DNA from: Butyricimonas faecalis
Lineage (GTDB): Bacteria; Bacteroidota; Bacteroidia; Bacteroidales; Marinifilaceae
Assembly: GCF_003991565.1 (NCBI RefSeq)
Contig: NZ_CP032819.1
Coordinates: 3,348,001-3,412,000, forward strand
DNA length: 64,000 bases
Reading direction: 5' to 3'
The notes beneath the pieces were generated by a model. It saw only the letters and a list, made by a program, of their open reading frames with translations, was not told the origin of the DNA and made no database searches. Shown here piece after piece: positions 25,889 to 34,651 of the stretch. A program made the translations under genes and the position numbers. Each line of letters begins with the position of its first letter. The stretch's first letter is position 1.

Positions 25889-26002
25889 AGGGATTAACTT
25901 CTAAGACAAGCGCCAATTAATTTCGCCACGGAGGCGTATCAGAGACGTTCGTGAACGTCTTTGTAACGTCTTTGATTCGTCTTTGATACGTCTTTAATCC
26001 CT
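25889..26002. repeat. Structured intergenic element with four 11-bp tandem units
   Basis: Within the gene-free stretch 25804-26153. Four 11-bp units run at 25954-25997 (AACGTCTTTGT, AACGTCTTTGA, TTCGTCTTTGA, TACGTCTTTAA). They are preceded by an inverted unit that makes the palindrome AGACGTTC-GT-GAACGTCT (25943-25960). Outer arms also pair: GGCGTATCAGAGAC (25933-25946) with 25979-25992 at 12 of 14 bases, and AGGGATTAA (25889-25897) with TTAATCCCT (25994-26002). The element could fold into a long hairpin. No gene lies inside it. A sister array of different sequence lies at 55021-55078. Confidence 0.75.
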
Positions 26003-26117
26003 GAGAACATCGAATATGCTGCGAAAGATAAACGTGTATTATCTGGGAAAAGTTTACTTTATATTTCGTTGTGAAGTGGTATATAATTACCTAATTTTGC
26101 TGGAAATAATTTGAGAT

Positions 26118-26150
26118 AAAAAAACGATCAAAGCTAATTGATCGTTTTTT
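26118..26150. terminator. Bidirectional terminator downstream of the PorT-like gene
   Basis: A-run plus ACGATCAA, loop, TTGATCGT plus T-run; symmetric, so usable on both strands. It lies just after the stop of the leftward barrel gene. Confidence 0.8.
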
Positions 26151-26153
26151 ATT

Positions 26154-26975
26154 TTATCTGAAAGGGTTCAGTTTGGGAGGTTTGATGTCAAATAGGTTAT
26201 AACTTAAAACCAAACTGCCTCTCATGTGTAACATTTTATAGTCAAAATACTGATTACTAGGTTTGAATATATCTTTGAATCCGCAACTAAATCGTAGGCC
26301 TAACTCGATGCGTGGGAATAGTTGACGTTCGTATCCAGCAATAAAGCCCATATCCCAACTGTCTAATAGATTACTGAAGTTGATGTAGAGAGGGTTACCC
26401 GGATCGATAGAACCATTGTATACTTTATCATCCGTCATCATATAACCTTTAGTTACAGTATTGCGAAATTTAGCATTGATAATCCATGCCCCGTAAAGAC
26501 CTGCTAGAATACGGTCTTTTTGATTTTTGAATGTGTACTTGAAATAAAGAGGAATTTCCAACATCGTAAAATCCATCGACATTTCGGCAGATCCGCAGAA
26601 ACGAGATACAATATTGTTTTTATCGTCATGGAAGCGTTGATTATCGATACGTGCATCGGCATCAATGGCGACCTTCTTGTATGTGACTTCAGCCCCAAGT
26701 GTCCATTTTTTTGTCACGGGAAAAGTTAGCTTTGCCCCTATTGAGGGTGAAAGTTTGGGATAAGGATTAAATACATCTGGCACATTGCTGAATGGGAAAG
26801 GAATGGCTCCACCAATGTCTGTTCCCAATTGAACCCCGAGAGCAAATCGATATTCTACCCGGTCATCAGAGATACTATCCGTTTGAGTCATGATTGGTTG
26901 GGATTGATTCCTCTCTTTCGCGACAATGTTTAAAGTACAAAATAACAGTACAAGTAAAAGGTATATTAGTTTCAT
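26154..26975 (-). CDS. PorT-like outer membrane beta-barrel protein
   Basis: 273 residues. A signal peptide occupies residues 1-19 (KLIYLLLVLLFCTLNIVA). The mature part alternates short amphipathic strands typical of the OMP_b-brl_2/PorT family: RFALGVQLGTDIGGAI, GAKLTFPVTKKWTLGAEVTY, IPLYFKYTFKN, RILAGLYGAWIINAKF, DMGFIAGYERQLFP and a terminal LVLSYNLF. It probably forms a small outer membrane barrel. It directly follows a PCMD-domain lipoprotein gene (12-bp gap), a pairing common in gut Bacteroidales. The role of the pair is not established from sequence. Confidence 0.82.
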   Translation of the reverse strand: MKLIYLLLVLLFCTLNIVAKERNQSQPIMTQTDSISDDRVEYRFALGVQLGTDIGGAIPFPFSNVPDVFNPYPKLSPSIGAKLTFPVTKKWTLGAEVTYKKVAIDADARIDNQRFHDDKNNIVSRFCGSAEMSMDFTMLEIPLYFKYTFKNQKDRILAGLYGAWIINAKFRNTVTKGYMMTDDKVYNGSIDPGNPLYINFSNLLDSWDMGFIAGYERQLFPRIELGLRFSCGFKDIFKPSNQYFDYKMLHMRGSLVLSYNLFDIKPPKLNPFR

Positions 26976-26987
26976 TTTCTTCTCGGG

Positions 26988-28361
26988 TTAATAGTTTACA
27001 ACAACGTTATCGACGGTTAAAGTACTTCCTTTAGCTCCAATGAACAGGTCTCCTTGCCTACTGGATGTCATTACGATAGATATATGTGTCGGTTCCAAAT
27101 CTTTATACCTGTTGTCGTAGTTAATAGGAATTGTATGGTTTTTCCAGTTTTGGAGTGCAGTGTTGGCCCCGTCAAAGATCATTTCTCCCTTACCCAAGAC
27201 TTTAAGGCCTTCTACCGGCTCGGCATGATCTCCATGATACTCTAGTTCCCCATCGCCTTCCCAACGGAGTAATTCAACCCAAACACGCCCTTGGTCAACT
27301 CCCGGAATATCTTTTATTATGTAAGGAGATTTTTCATCCTTTCTTTCTGATTGTTGGAATTTTGCTCCAGCCACATATTTCGCATCGAATGAGATGGATT
27401 GAGGACGTGTAATGAATGGAATCCCGAAATAGGTCATTAACGGGGGATTGCTTAAAGCAGAGATTTTTATTTGGAAATATCCCGTGAAAATTGTTCCGGC
27501 TGTTATCAATTCACCAATTCCCAAACCGGTTAAGTTCTGAATTCCTGTTTGGATTTGAGCGGCATACCCTTTTTGATAAGGTACCGGAGTTGTTCCTTGG
27601 ACAAAAGTGTTATTCGCTGTAGCCCACCCGAGGCCTTTACCTGGAGTCGGATCTATGTTTACTTTAGAAGTTCCAATATTGACCCATGATTCAAAGTTAG
27701 AATTTTCTATTGTCGGAACAACCTGTATATTCCAAACCCGTTCGTCTTGATTGTCATCTGCAATTAACGTGATTTGTTTTATGTCTTTTGGTCCCGAGAA
27801 AGTAAAGGGAGATTCTGCAGATCCGGCTTTTATTTTCCCGTTATTACGTATGTCGGCTTCAATAGTTACGGGCCAACTGAAATCTTGTTTGAAGTTGATG
27901 CGGATGTTATTATTGCGAATGGTAACACTAACTTCTTCTTCAGTGTGATTCGTGACATTGAAATTGGTGATTTCCGCATTTGCTTTATCTTTCAACATGA
28001 TTTTTCCTAATGAAGGGACTCTACTTTCTGAGATGAGATAAAATGTTTGTGGCGTATACACGTCTTTGAATGTGATCTCTTTTAAATTTAAGGGTTCTTC
28101 ATTTACGCTAATGGCATCATCGGTGGTTGACGAGAATTTAATATCCGCTTTTATGGTAAGGGGAAATAGTTTTCGTCCATAGTCTAAGGGGATTGTAACT
28201 ACATTGTTAGTGATAGTGATGTCATCTTTGTTTAATATAATCCCTTCGGTTTGATCCAATATCGTGAAGGATACAATTTCCGCTGTATCACTTAATTTAC
28301 TGACTTTTGTGCAAGAAGATAATCCCACAGCAAATAGAAGAATCCAATAATATTTTCTCAT
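26988..28361 (-). CDS. PCMD domain-containing lipoprotein
   Basis: 457 residues, lipoprotein (lipobox LSSC near residue 17). Residues about 20-200 look like two immunoglobulin-like modules (FTILDQTEGIILNKDDITI ... PLDYGRKLFPLTIKADIKF, then a second copy with WPVTIEADIRNNG). The C-terminal ~250 residues fit the putative carbohydrate metabolism domain (PCMD): NSNFESWVNIG, YAAQIQTGI, AGTIFTGYFQI, RPQSISFDAKYVAGAKF, and an ending THISIVMTSSRQGDLFIGAKG. Surface exposure and glycan binding are likely by family but unproven. It is transcribed with the downstream PorT-like barrel gene. Confidence 0.82.
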   Translation of the reverse strand: MRKYYWILLFAVGLSSCTKVSKLSDTAEIVSFTILDQTEGIILNKDDITITNNVVTIPLDYGRKLFPLTIKADIKFSSTTDDAISVNEEPLNLKEITFKDVYTPQTFYLISESRVPSLGKIMLKDKANAEITNFNVTNHTEEEVSVTIRNNNIRINFKQDFSWPVTIEADIRNNGKIKAGSAESPFTFSGPKDIKQITLIADDNQDERVWNIQVVPTIENSNFESWVNIGTSKVNIDPTPGKGLGWATANNTFVQGTTPVPYQKGYAAQIQTGIQNLTGLGIGELITAGTIFTGYFQIKISALSNPPLMTYFGIPFITRPQSISFDAKYVAGAKFQQSERKDEKSPYIIKDIPGVDQGRVWVELLRWEGDGELEYHGDHAEPVEGLKVLGKGEMIFDGANTALQNWKNHTIPINYDNRYKDLEPTHISIVMTSSRQGDLFIGAKGSTLTVDNVVVNY

Positions 28362-28414
28362 AAAAATTTATTTTTTCGTAATAATCAGCAATTTTCATGC
28401 CATCTATAGATACG

Positions 28415-28452
28415 AAAATAACGGCAAACGGGTTATCCGTTTGTCGTTATTT
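28415..28452 (-). terminator. Long terminator hairpin after yfhO
   Basis: A 17-bp stem (AAAATAACGGCAAACGG with CCGTTTGTCGTTATTTT, one G-U) around GTTAT, with A/T runs on both sides. It lies 10 bp past the yfhO stop. Confidence 0.85.
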
Positions 28453-28461
28453 TATTAGTAG

Positions 28462-30933
28462 TTAATCTTTTTTCTTATAATTACGAATCATATAATATGC
28501 AATACATCCTAATAATGCAAGTAATAATATGCCAGAACTTATTGCTGATATTTTGGCTCCCATGAAATAGGATTGTGGTTTATACTCGAATGTGATCACG
28601 TGTTCACCAGCAGGGACAATCATGGCCCGCAAAATGTAATCAGCCCGGAATAATTCACCCGGTTTACCATCCACGTATACATTCCATCCTTTCGGGTAGT
28701 ACACTTCACTGAAAACGGCTAGTTGTTCATCGGCAGCGGAGGTTTTATACTCCAATTTGTTCGGTGCGTAAGATGTCAGTTGAATCGAGGCGTTTTCATC
28801 GAAATTGAAACCTTTGTCCTGAATAATAGATTGGAATTCTTTGTTGATAACAGCAGATTCTTTCGGGTCTATTTGTTTCAATGTAATAATTTCATCATCT
28901 GGAGTGTCAACTAATTCATAATCTTTGACGAACCATGCGTTCCCATACGCGAAACGGTTATTGATCGGCGCAGAGTTCGGATCAATGATGATGTATTTTG
29001 CATTCAACATGTTGAGTGCTTTTTGCTGAGAAAGGCTTCCCTCGATAGTTGAAAGTGTCGGTGATTGCTTCAAAGCGTTTCCCAGGTTTTGTATTTCGGG
29101 GATGATGAAGTAATCGATCATGTCTTGGTAGCGTTGTAGTTTTGCGGCACTATAACCTCCGATGGTTTTGTGGAAGTAACTGGTGTGAGAATCGTTAAAT
29201 ACGTCTACGGATAAATCCAATACCCGATAGTTAGGATCTTTATCGGTTAAAATAGCATTATCTGCCGGGCGTAGTTTATACTGGCTATTGAATTCTCGTT
29301 GTGTGACGAAATGGTCATTGTTCAAGTAACGTTTGTCCACGGTCCACATATCTGCAAGAATCAGTAATCCCATGATCATGGCAACTTGGGTAACTTTTAA
29401 TTTCTGGATTATCCACGCCCAAATAACGGCTCCTGCCAATAATATAAATGCTAATGAGCGGAAGGCATCGGTACGGAGTAAAGATTCCCGATCCGCGGGT
29501 AGATATTGTTGTAACCACTCGGCTTGCGCATCAATGGGGGCTGAGAAATTTCCGGCGAGTCCGGGGATCAAAGCAAATAAAGCACAGATTCCGGCTGTGA
29601 TGCCAAGGGATATCTTTAACGCCTTAACAAGGACTTGGCGTTCAAAACAACCGTTGAGAATTTTGTTTAGCGTGTATATGCCTAATAACGGGATAGTTAC
29701 CTGTAGTACAACCAACATCATCGAAGGAACTCTGAATTTGTTGTACAAAGGAACGTAGTCATAGAAAAAGCTGGATAATGCCATGAAATTGCGTCCCCAA
29801 CCCAAGAGCAGGGCCAACAAGGATATTCCCACGATCCACCATTTCATGGGGCCTTTGATTAAGACTAGTCCTAATACGAATAAGAAGATAGCGATAGCAC
29901 CCATGTACATCGGTCCGGCGGTGAATGCCTGAGGTCCCCAATATAAAGGCATTTGCTTGATCATTTGATCTGCGTTTGGGGCTCCAGCACTCTTTAAGAA
30001 TTTGTAGGTTTCCGAATTTTTGCTTAGTGCCCCGGCAGAGGCTCCTCCTTTGAAGTTCGGGATCAACAGATTTAGGGATTCGTCAATTCCGTAACTCCAT
30101 GCTGTTGCATATTCTTTATCCAAGCCTCCCTTGGTTTGATTCTTTTGATTTAAAGTTAATTCCGAACCGCCTCGCATGGTATATTTCCCGTATTCCCACG
30201 TCGGCCACAAATGGTTCACGTTGGTTGCCCCGGCAAGTCCAGCAGCGACAATTAATAGAGCAATGGTTTTTAAGAAATTGGGTAGGGCTTTTTCTTTTAT
30301 AGCGGAGTATAATTGAGCGACACCGTAGAATATGGTAATGAATGCCAAGTAGAAAGTGATTTGTGGATGGTTGGCCATAATCTCGAAGGAAAGCGTAATA
30401 CCAAACAGCACGGCACCCAACCATCGGTTCTTTCGAAAAGAGTAGACAAGTGAAGCGAGTACCGCGGGCATAAATGCAATGGCTACCATTTTGGCGTTGT
30501 GCCCGACTTGTATAATTTGAAAATTGTAAGAACAAAAACCGAACGCCAATGCACCGATTGCTGCCAACCAATAATTTACTCCAAAGGCAAGTAATAAAAA
30601 ATAAAAGCTAACCATAGCGATAACAATGAAGTTAGCCGGAGCCTTACCTATGAAAAGTTGTTTATAAATATTCTCTAGATAGTTACCTGAATAAAGAGTA
30701 GAAATCATTGTTGTAGGCATCCCGCTGAACATGGCGTTGGTCCACAATGGTTCTTCTCCGTTTTTTTCTCTGTAATCAATAATTTCATTTGCTGCGCCTC
30801 TCCAAGATGAAATGTCGGATTGGTGGACGATTTTTCCTTCTAAAGTAGGTAAGAAATATAAATAAGCAATAATGATAAAAGTAATAATTGCGATAAGGTG
30901 AGGGTATAATGCCTTTAAATTTATTTTTTTCAT
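28462..30933 (-). CDS. YfhO family integral membrane protein
   Basis: 823 residues with a dozen or more hydrophobic segments. It opens with a basic N-terminus and TM1 (LIAIITFIIIAYLYFLPTL), followed by the family's large first extracytoplasmic loop with SWRGAANEIIDYREKNGEEP and FSGMPTTMISTLY. A long soluble part lies near residues 540-790 (PNYRVLDLSVDVFNDSHTSY, GYSAAKLQRYQDMIDYFI, VYYPKGWNVYVDGKPG), then a last TM and a KKKD tail. YfhO proteins are GT-C-like and in Gram-positives have been linked to sugar decoration of envelope polymers; here the neighbouring polysaccharide locus fits a similar role (inference). Own promoter, terminator behind. Confidence 0.88.
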   Translation of the reverse strand: MKKINLKALYPHLIAIITFIIIAYLYFLPTLEGKIVHQSDISSWRGAANEIIDYREKNGEEPLWTNAMFSGMPTTMISTLYSGNYLENIYKQLFIGKAPANFIVIAMVSFYFLLLAFGVNYWLAAIGALAFGFCSYNFQIIQVGHNAKMVAIAFMPAVLASLVYSFRKNRWLGAVLFGITLSFEIMANHPQITFYLAFITIFYGVAQLYSAIKEKALPNFLKTIALLIVAAGLAGATNVNHLWPTWEYGKYTMRGGSELTLNQKNQTKGGLDKEYATAWSYGIDESLNLLIPNFKGGASAGALSKNSETYKFLKSAGAPNADQMIKQMPLYWGPQAFTAGPMYMGAIAIFLFVLGLVLIKGPMKWWIVGISLLALLLGWGRNFMALSSFFYDYVPLYNKFRVPSMMLVVLQVTIPLLGIYTLNKILNGCFERQVLVKALKISLGITAGICALFALIPGLAGNFSAPIDAQAEWLQQYLPADRESLLRTDAFRSLAFILLAGAVIWAWIIQKLKVTQVAMIMGLLILADMWTVDKRYLNNDHFVTQREFNSQYKLRPADNAILTDKDPNYRVLDLSVDVFNDSHTSYFHKTIGGYSAAKLQRYQDMIDYFIIPEIQNLGNALKQSPTLSTIEGSLSQQKALNMLNAKYIIIDPNSAPINNRFAYGNAWFVKDYELVDTPDDEIITLKQIDPKESAVINKEFQSIIQDKGFNFDENASIQLTSYAPNKLEYKTSAADEQLAVFSEVYYPKGWNVYVDGKPGELFRADYILRAMIVPAGEHVITFEYKPQSYFMGAKISAISSGILLLALLGCIAYYMIRNYKKKD

Positions 30934-30966
30934 GCAAGTATAATTTTACACGTGATCAAATCTTTG

Positions 30967-30974
30967 CAAAAATA
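30967..30974 (-). promoter_or_regulatory. -7 promoter box for yfhO
   Basis: Minus strand TATTTTTG, matching TAnnTTTG, 34 bp upstream of the yfhO start. Confidence 0.5.
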
Positions 30975-31016
30975 AAAAATATAATAATGAAACCGGTGTA
31001 ATCCATAAATAATTCC

Positions 31017-31024
31017 TACTTTTG
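31017..31024 (+). promoter_or_regulatory. -7 promoter box for the flippase-glycosyltransferase operon
   Basis: TACTTTTG matches TAnnTTTG and lies 32 bp before the flippase start; it is divergent from the yfhO promoter. Confidence 0.55.
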
Positions 31025-31056
31025 TTTACAGATAAAATCTATTAAGGGGCGAATTT

Positions 31057-32541
31057 ATGGGAATTATTGCTCGACAGAGCCTGAAAGGAACGATTGTCAA
31101 TTATATCGGAGCTTTTATTGGGTTTATATCCACCATGTTTATTGTGACCCGGTTTCTTTCATCTGAAGAAATTGGTTTAACCCGTGTTCTGTTTGAAGCT
31201 GCTACTTTTATTGGAACTTTTGCCCAATTAGGAATAACTTCTTCTGCTATCCGTTTTTTCCCTTCTTTTAAAAGTAAAGATGGAAATAATCATGGATTCT
31301 TTTTCTACATGATGATGGTTCCTCTCGTAGGCTGTTTGATATTTTTGCCTTTTTTTGGTTTATTGCAAGATGTGATTTGTGATTATTTCAAAGAAAATTC
31401 ATCTTTATTTGTTGATTATTATGACTGGTTGCTTCCCTTGATGTTTTTTGTCGTGTATCTAGGGGTATTTGAAACGTATGCGAATTTGTTAATGCGGATA
31501 GTGATTCCTAAAGTGATACGAGAAATCGTTATTCGATTGCTTTTGATTGTTGTTTATTTGTTATATGCTTTTCACGTTATAAATTTGACTGGTTTTGTGA
31601 CGGGGTATGTTGCTGTTTACGGAGTAGCCATGCTTTGTAATTTCTTTTATGTTTCGAAGATCGGTTCCGTTACGTTAAAACATGATTCTTCGTTTATAAA
31701 TAAAGATTTGCGAAAAGATATTTTGAAATATACCTTATTCCTCATGATTGGAGTAATCGGAGGAAGTATCACTAGTCGTTTGGATATTTTTATGGTTAGT
31801 GCAGAGTTAGGATTGAACTATGCTGGTATCTATTCGATTGCTTTTTATATGGTTGCTATTATAGACATCCCCTCTCGCTCTATTACTGCAATATCTTCGC
31901 CTGTGGCGGCTGATGCTTTAAGAGCGGGTGAATTTGAGAGGGCAAATGATCTTTATAAAAAGGTTGCTTTGCATCAACTTTTAATCGGAGGATTCATTTT
32001 TTTAATTTTATGGATTAATATTGATAATATATTTGCGATCATTCCGCAAGGAGATATTTATAAGGAAGGGAAATGGGTCGTTTTTTATATCGGTTTATCC
32101 CGATTGATTATTATGTTTTTAGGATTTGGTTACACGTTGATTAGTTTTTCCAAATATTATTATTGGGGATTGTATTTTACATTTTTCATTACGCTTATAA
32201 CCATTTTGACAAATCAATGGTTAATTCCGATTTTGGGGATAAGTGGTGCAGCCATAGCGACATTATTAACGTGTGTCATTAGCCATGCCGTACAACAATG
32301 GTTGGTGTTTGTTAAGGTAAAAGGGAATCCTTACACGAAAAATACATTCAAGTTAATTTTGCTTTTAATATTATTGTACGGGGTAAATTGTTTATTACCC
32401 CAAGTGGATAATCCTTGGTTTGATGGAATATATAGAACGTTAATTATTTGTTTGATGGGTGGGATTGCCGTTTATTTTAGTCGGTTATCCGAAGAAATAA
32501 CAAATCTAGTAAATCAAGTATTAAAAATAAAAGTGAAATGA
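31057..32541 (+). CDS. Polysaccharide flippase (Wzx/MATE-like, MOP superfamily)
   Basis: 494 residues with about 12-14 membrane segments, normal for Wzx-type flippases that move lipid-linked oligosaccharides across the inner membrane. Family features: the N-terminal GIIARQSLKGTIVNYIGAFI block, LTRVLFEAATFIGTFAQLG, and GLNYAGIYSIAFYMVAIIDI followed by RSITAISSPV. Codon use is AT-rich. The stop overlaps the next gene's start by 4 bp (ATGA), so this is a tight operon with the two following glycosyltransferases. No obvious Wzy polymerase is in the window. Confidence 0.9.
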   Translation: MGIIARQSLKGTIVNYIGAFIGFISTMFIVTRFLSSEEIGLTRVLFEAATFIGTFAQLGITSSAIRFFPSFKSKDGNNHGFFFYMMMVPLVGCLIFLPFFGLLQDVICDYFKENSSLFVDYYDWLLPLMFFVVYLGVFETYANLLMRIVIPKVIREIVIRLLLIVVYLLYAFHVINLTGFVTGYVAVYGVAMLCNFFYVSKIGSVTLKHDSSFINKDLRKDILKYTLFLMIGVIGGSITSRLDIFMVSAELGLNYAGIYSIAFYMVAIIDIPSRSITAISSPVAADALRAGEFERANDLYKKVALHQLLIGGFIFLILWINIDNIFAIIPQGDIYKEGKWVVFYIGLSRLIIMFLGFGYTLISFSKYYYWGLYFTFFITLITILTNQWLIPILGISGAAIATLLTCVISHAVQQWLVFVKVKGNPYTKNTFKLILLLILLYGVNCLLPQVDNPWFDGIYRTLIICLMGGIAVYFSRLSEEITNLVNQVLKIKVK

Positions 32542-33542
32542 GTTTGGTTTCTGTAATTATACCTGTATATAATGTAGAGCGTTATATTAAAAGATGTTTG
32601 GATGCGGCTCTCGGACAAACATTTGAAGATATAGAATATATATTGATAGACGATTGCAGTACAGATCGGTCGGTGGAAACTATTCGAGAGTATATCTCAA
32701 AACACCCTCGTGGGAAAAGTGTGAAACTTATTTTGCATGACACGAATCGAGGAATTGGTTTTGTGCGGGGAGAAGGAATACAGTGTGCAACTGGAGAATA
32801 TCTTTTTTTCTTGGATAGTGATGATACGATAGAGTTGAATTGTATAGAGAAGCTTTATCAGGTGATGAAGGAAACGGAAGTTGATTTTGTGGTCGGTTCC
32901 TATGATAAAACGGATTTCGAAACGGGTGGGTTCTTGGGCAATGCGATTTTGCAGAGTAGAAAGATTGTTGGCCGGGATGCTATTATAAAGGCTTTTTACG
33001 AGGACGCATTTCCTTTGATGGTATGGAATAAGTTAATTCAAACTTCTTTTCTAAAAAGACATCATATTAGTTGTTCTTTACCTCGTTATGAAGACGATGT
33101 TTTTAACTTTCAGATAATTTGTAATGCAACATCTTGTGTGATATTGTCCGAAGTTACTTATCATTATTGTATAAGAGAAAAATCAATTACATTTAGACGG
33201 GAATTCGATGATGCTTATTTTAAGATTCAACTGGAAATGACCAACCTTACACGGGAGTATGCTAAAGAATTTCAAAATCAAGCTATATATCCTTACTTGT
33301 CTTGTAAATTGTTCTGGCAACGGGTGTTTGTAGCAGAGTCGCTGTTATATGATTCGAAGGCTAAGATAAAAGATAAGAATTCTCTTTTATCTTCTTTTTT
33401 GCGGAGTGACATTTCTTTAAAAGAGGTATGTGGTTTTCGTAGTAACAAGATGGTCAATTATTTGATGATTGTTTTATCCGAGATGCCATGTTGGGTGAAA
33501 AAATCATTTCTTTGGATACATAAAAATATGATGAAAAATTGA
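32538..33542 (+). CDS. Family 2 glycosyltransferase
   Basis: 334 residues with a GT-A fold N-terminus: VSVIIPVYNVERYIKRCLDA, IEYILIDDCSTDRSVE and the metal/nucleotide motif FFLDSDDTIE near residue 95 (DSD). The middle has the frequent MVWNKLIQTSFLKRH block and an acidic YEDDVFNFQI, which may carry the catalytic base. Cytoplasmic or peripheral; adds one sugar to a growing lipid-linked glycan. The donor and acceptor cannot be read from sequence. It overlaps the flippase gene by 4 bp and is followed by a GT4 gene 5 bp later. Confidence 0.92.
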   Translation: MSLVSVIIPVYNVERYIKRCLDAALGQTFEDIEYILIDDCSTDRSVETIREYISKHPRGKSVKLILHDTNRGIGFVRGEGIQCATGEYLFFLDSDDTIELNCIEKLYQVMKETEVDFVVGSYDKTDFETGGFLGNAILQSRKIVGRDAIIKAFYEDAFPLMVWNKLIQTSFLKRHHISCSLPRYEDDVFNFQIICNATSCVILSEVTYHYCIREKSITFRREFDDAYFKIQLEMTNLTREYAKEFQNQAIYPYLSCKLFWQRVFVAESLLYDSKAKIKDKNSLLSSFLRSDISLKEVCGFRSNKMVNYLMIVLSEMPCWVKKSFLWIHKNMMKN

Positions 33543-33547
33543 ACGAG

Positions 33548-34651
33548 ATGAAAGTAGCTTATTTCTTGGGAACTTTAAATCGAGGTGGAATGGAAACTTT
33601 ATTGTTAGATGTTTTTAGACAATCTAGAGAGGTTTCTTATCAAATGATTTGTGTTTACAGGGAAGATGGTCAATTGTCGGAGAATTATGCATCTCTTGGA
33701 ATTTCCATGTATAAATTGACGCCTCGAAAAGGATTTGATTTTGCTTATTTGAGGAGTTTACGAAAATATTTTCTTTCACAGCATGTTGATATTGTCCATG
33801 CCCAACATCCTCTTGAAGCTTGCTATGCTTGGCTTGCTTGTTTGGGGACAAAGATAAAGATTGTCCAAAGTTTTCATGGTTATGATTTTCATCAAACGAG
33901 AAAAGGTCATTTGATTTTAGAATGGATGATTCATCGGGTAGATTTGAACATATTTGTAAGTGAAACTCAAAAGAGGTATTATGTTCGTAAATATGGTCTT
34001 TCCTCTTCTGAAAAGCAGGCAGTCGTGTACAATGGTGTGGATTTTAACCGGTTGTATGTGGAGAAAAAAGACGAAATATTTCGAGAAACGGGGAAATTAA
34101 TTCTTGGGAGCGTGGGTAACTTTGTACAAGGTCGTGATCAATTGACAATTTGTCGTTTCCTGGCTTGTTTAAAACAAAAGGGAATTGCATTTCGCTTTTT
34201 GTTTATAGGTAAAAAAGATAATCATCAGCCACAACTATATGATTGTTGTGTTCGTTTTTGTCAAGAACATAATTTAGAAGATGACGTTTTGTTTTTAGGG
34301 GGACGTGAAGATGTGGCTTCCATTTTGTCTCAGCTTGATGCTTTTATATATGCGACAGATCATGACACTTTTGGGATTGCCGTGGTAGAGGCCATTGCTA
34401 TGGGAATACCTGTTTTTGTGAATGATTGGGAAGTGATGCGAGAAATTACAAATGAAGGAGAATTGGCAACGCTTTACAGAACGAAAGAAGAGGCCCATCT
34501 TTTGACACGCTTTATGGACTTTGTTGAGAATCCAGAGTTTTATAAGCAAAAAGCCCGCCAATCAGCGGTGACAATAAAGACAAAATATAGCATTGCTCGG
34601 CATGTGAAAATGCTGGAACAACATTACCGGGCTTTGTTATCGAATATTTAG
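33548..34651 (+). CDS. Family 4 glycosyltransferase (GT-B)
   Basis: 367 residues from the ATG at 33548; a TTG three codons earlier overlaps the preceding stop and is less likely. The GT-B signs are an N-terminal LNRGGMETLLLDVFR acceptor-side loop, HAQHPLEACYAWL, VYNGVDFNRLY at the domain junction, LGSVGNFVQGRDQLT, and the C-terminal FIYATDHDTFGIAVVEAIA, which has the E-x7-E nucleotide-sugar site (D..TFGIAVVEAIAMGIPV). Last gene of the rightward polysaccharide operon; its stop overlaps the stop of the convergent GT4 gene. Confidence 0.93.
   Translation: MKVAYFLGTLNRGGMETLLLDVFRQSREVSYQMICVYREDGQLSENYASLGISMYKLTPRKGFDFAYLRSLRKYFLSQHVDIVHAQHPLEACYAWLACLGTKIKIVQSFHGYDFHQTRKGHLILEWMIHRVDLNIFVSETQKRYYVRKYGLSSSEKQAVVYNGVDFNRLYVEKKDEIFRETGKLILGSVGNFVQGRDQLTICRFLACLKQKGIAFRFLFIGKKDNHQPQLYDCCVRFCQEHNLEDDVLFLGGREDVASILSQLDAFIYATDHDTFGIAVVEAIAMGIPVFVNDWEVMREITNEGELATLYRTKEEAHLLTRFMDFVENPEFYKQKARQSAVTIKTKYSIARHVKMLEQHYRALLSNI

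Noticed and set aside
25954..25997. CRISPR array
   Set aside because: The units are 11 bp with no spacers, and there are no cas genes; the same holds for 55035-55078.
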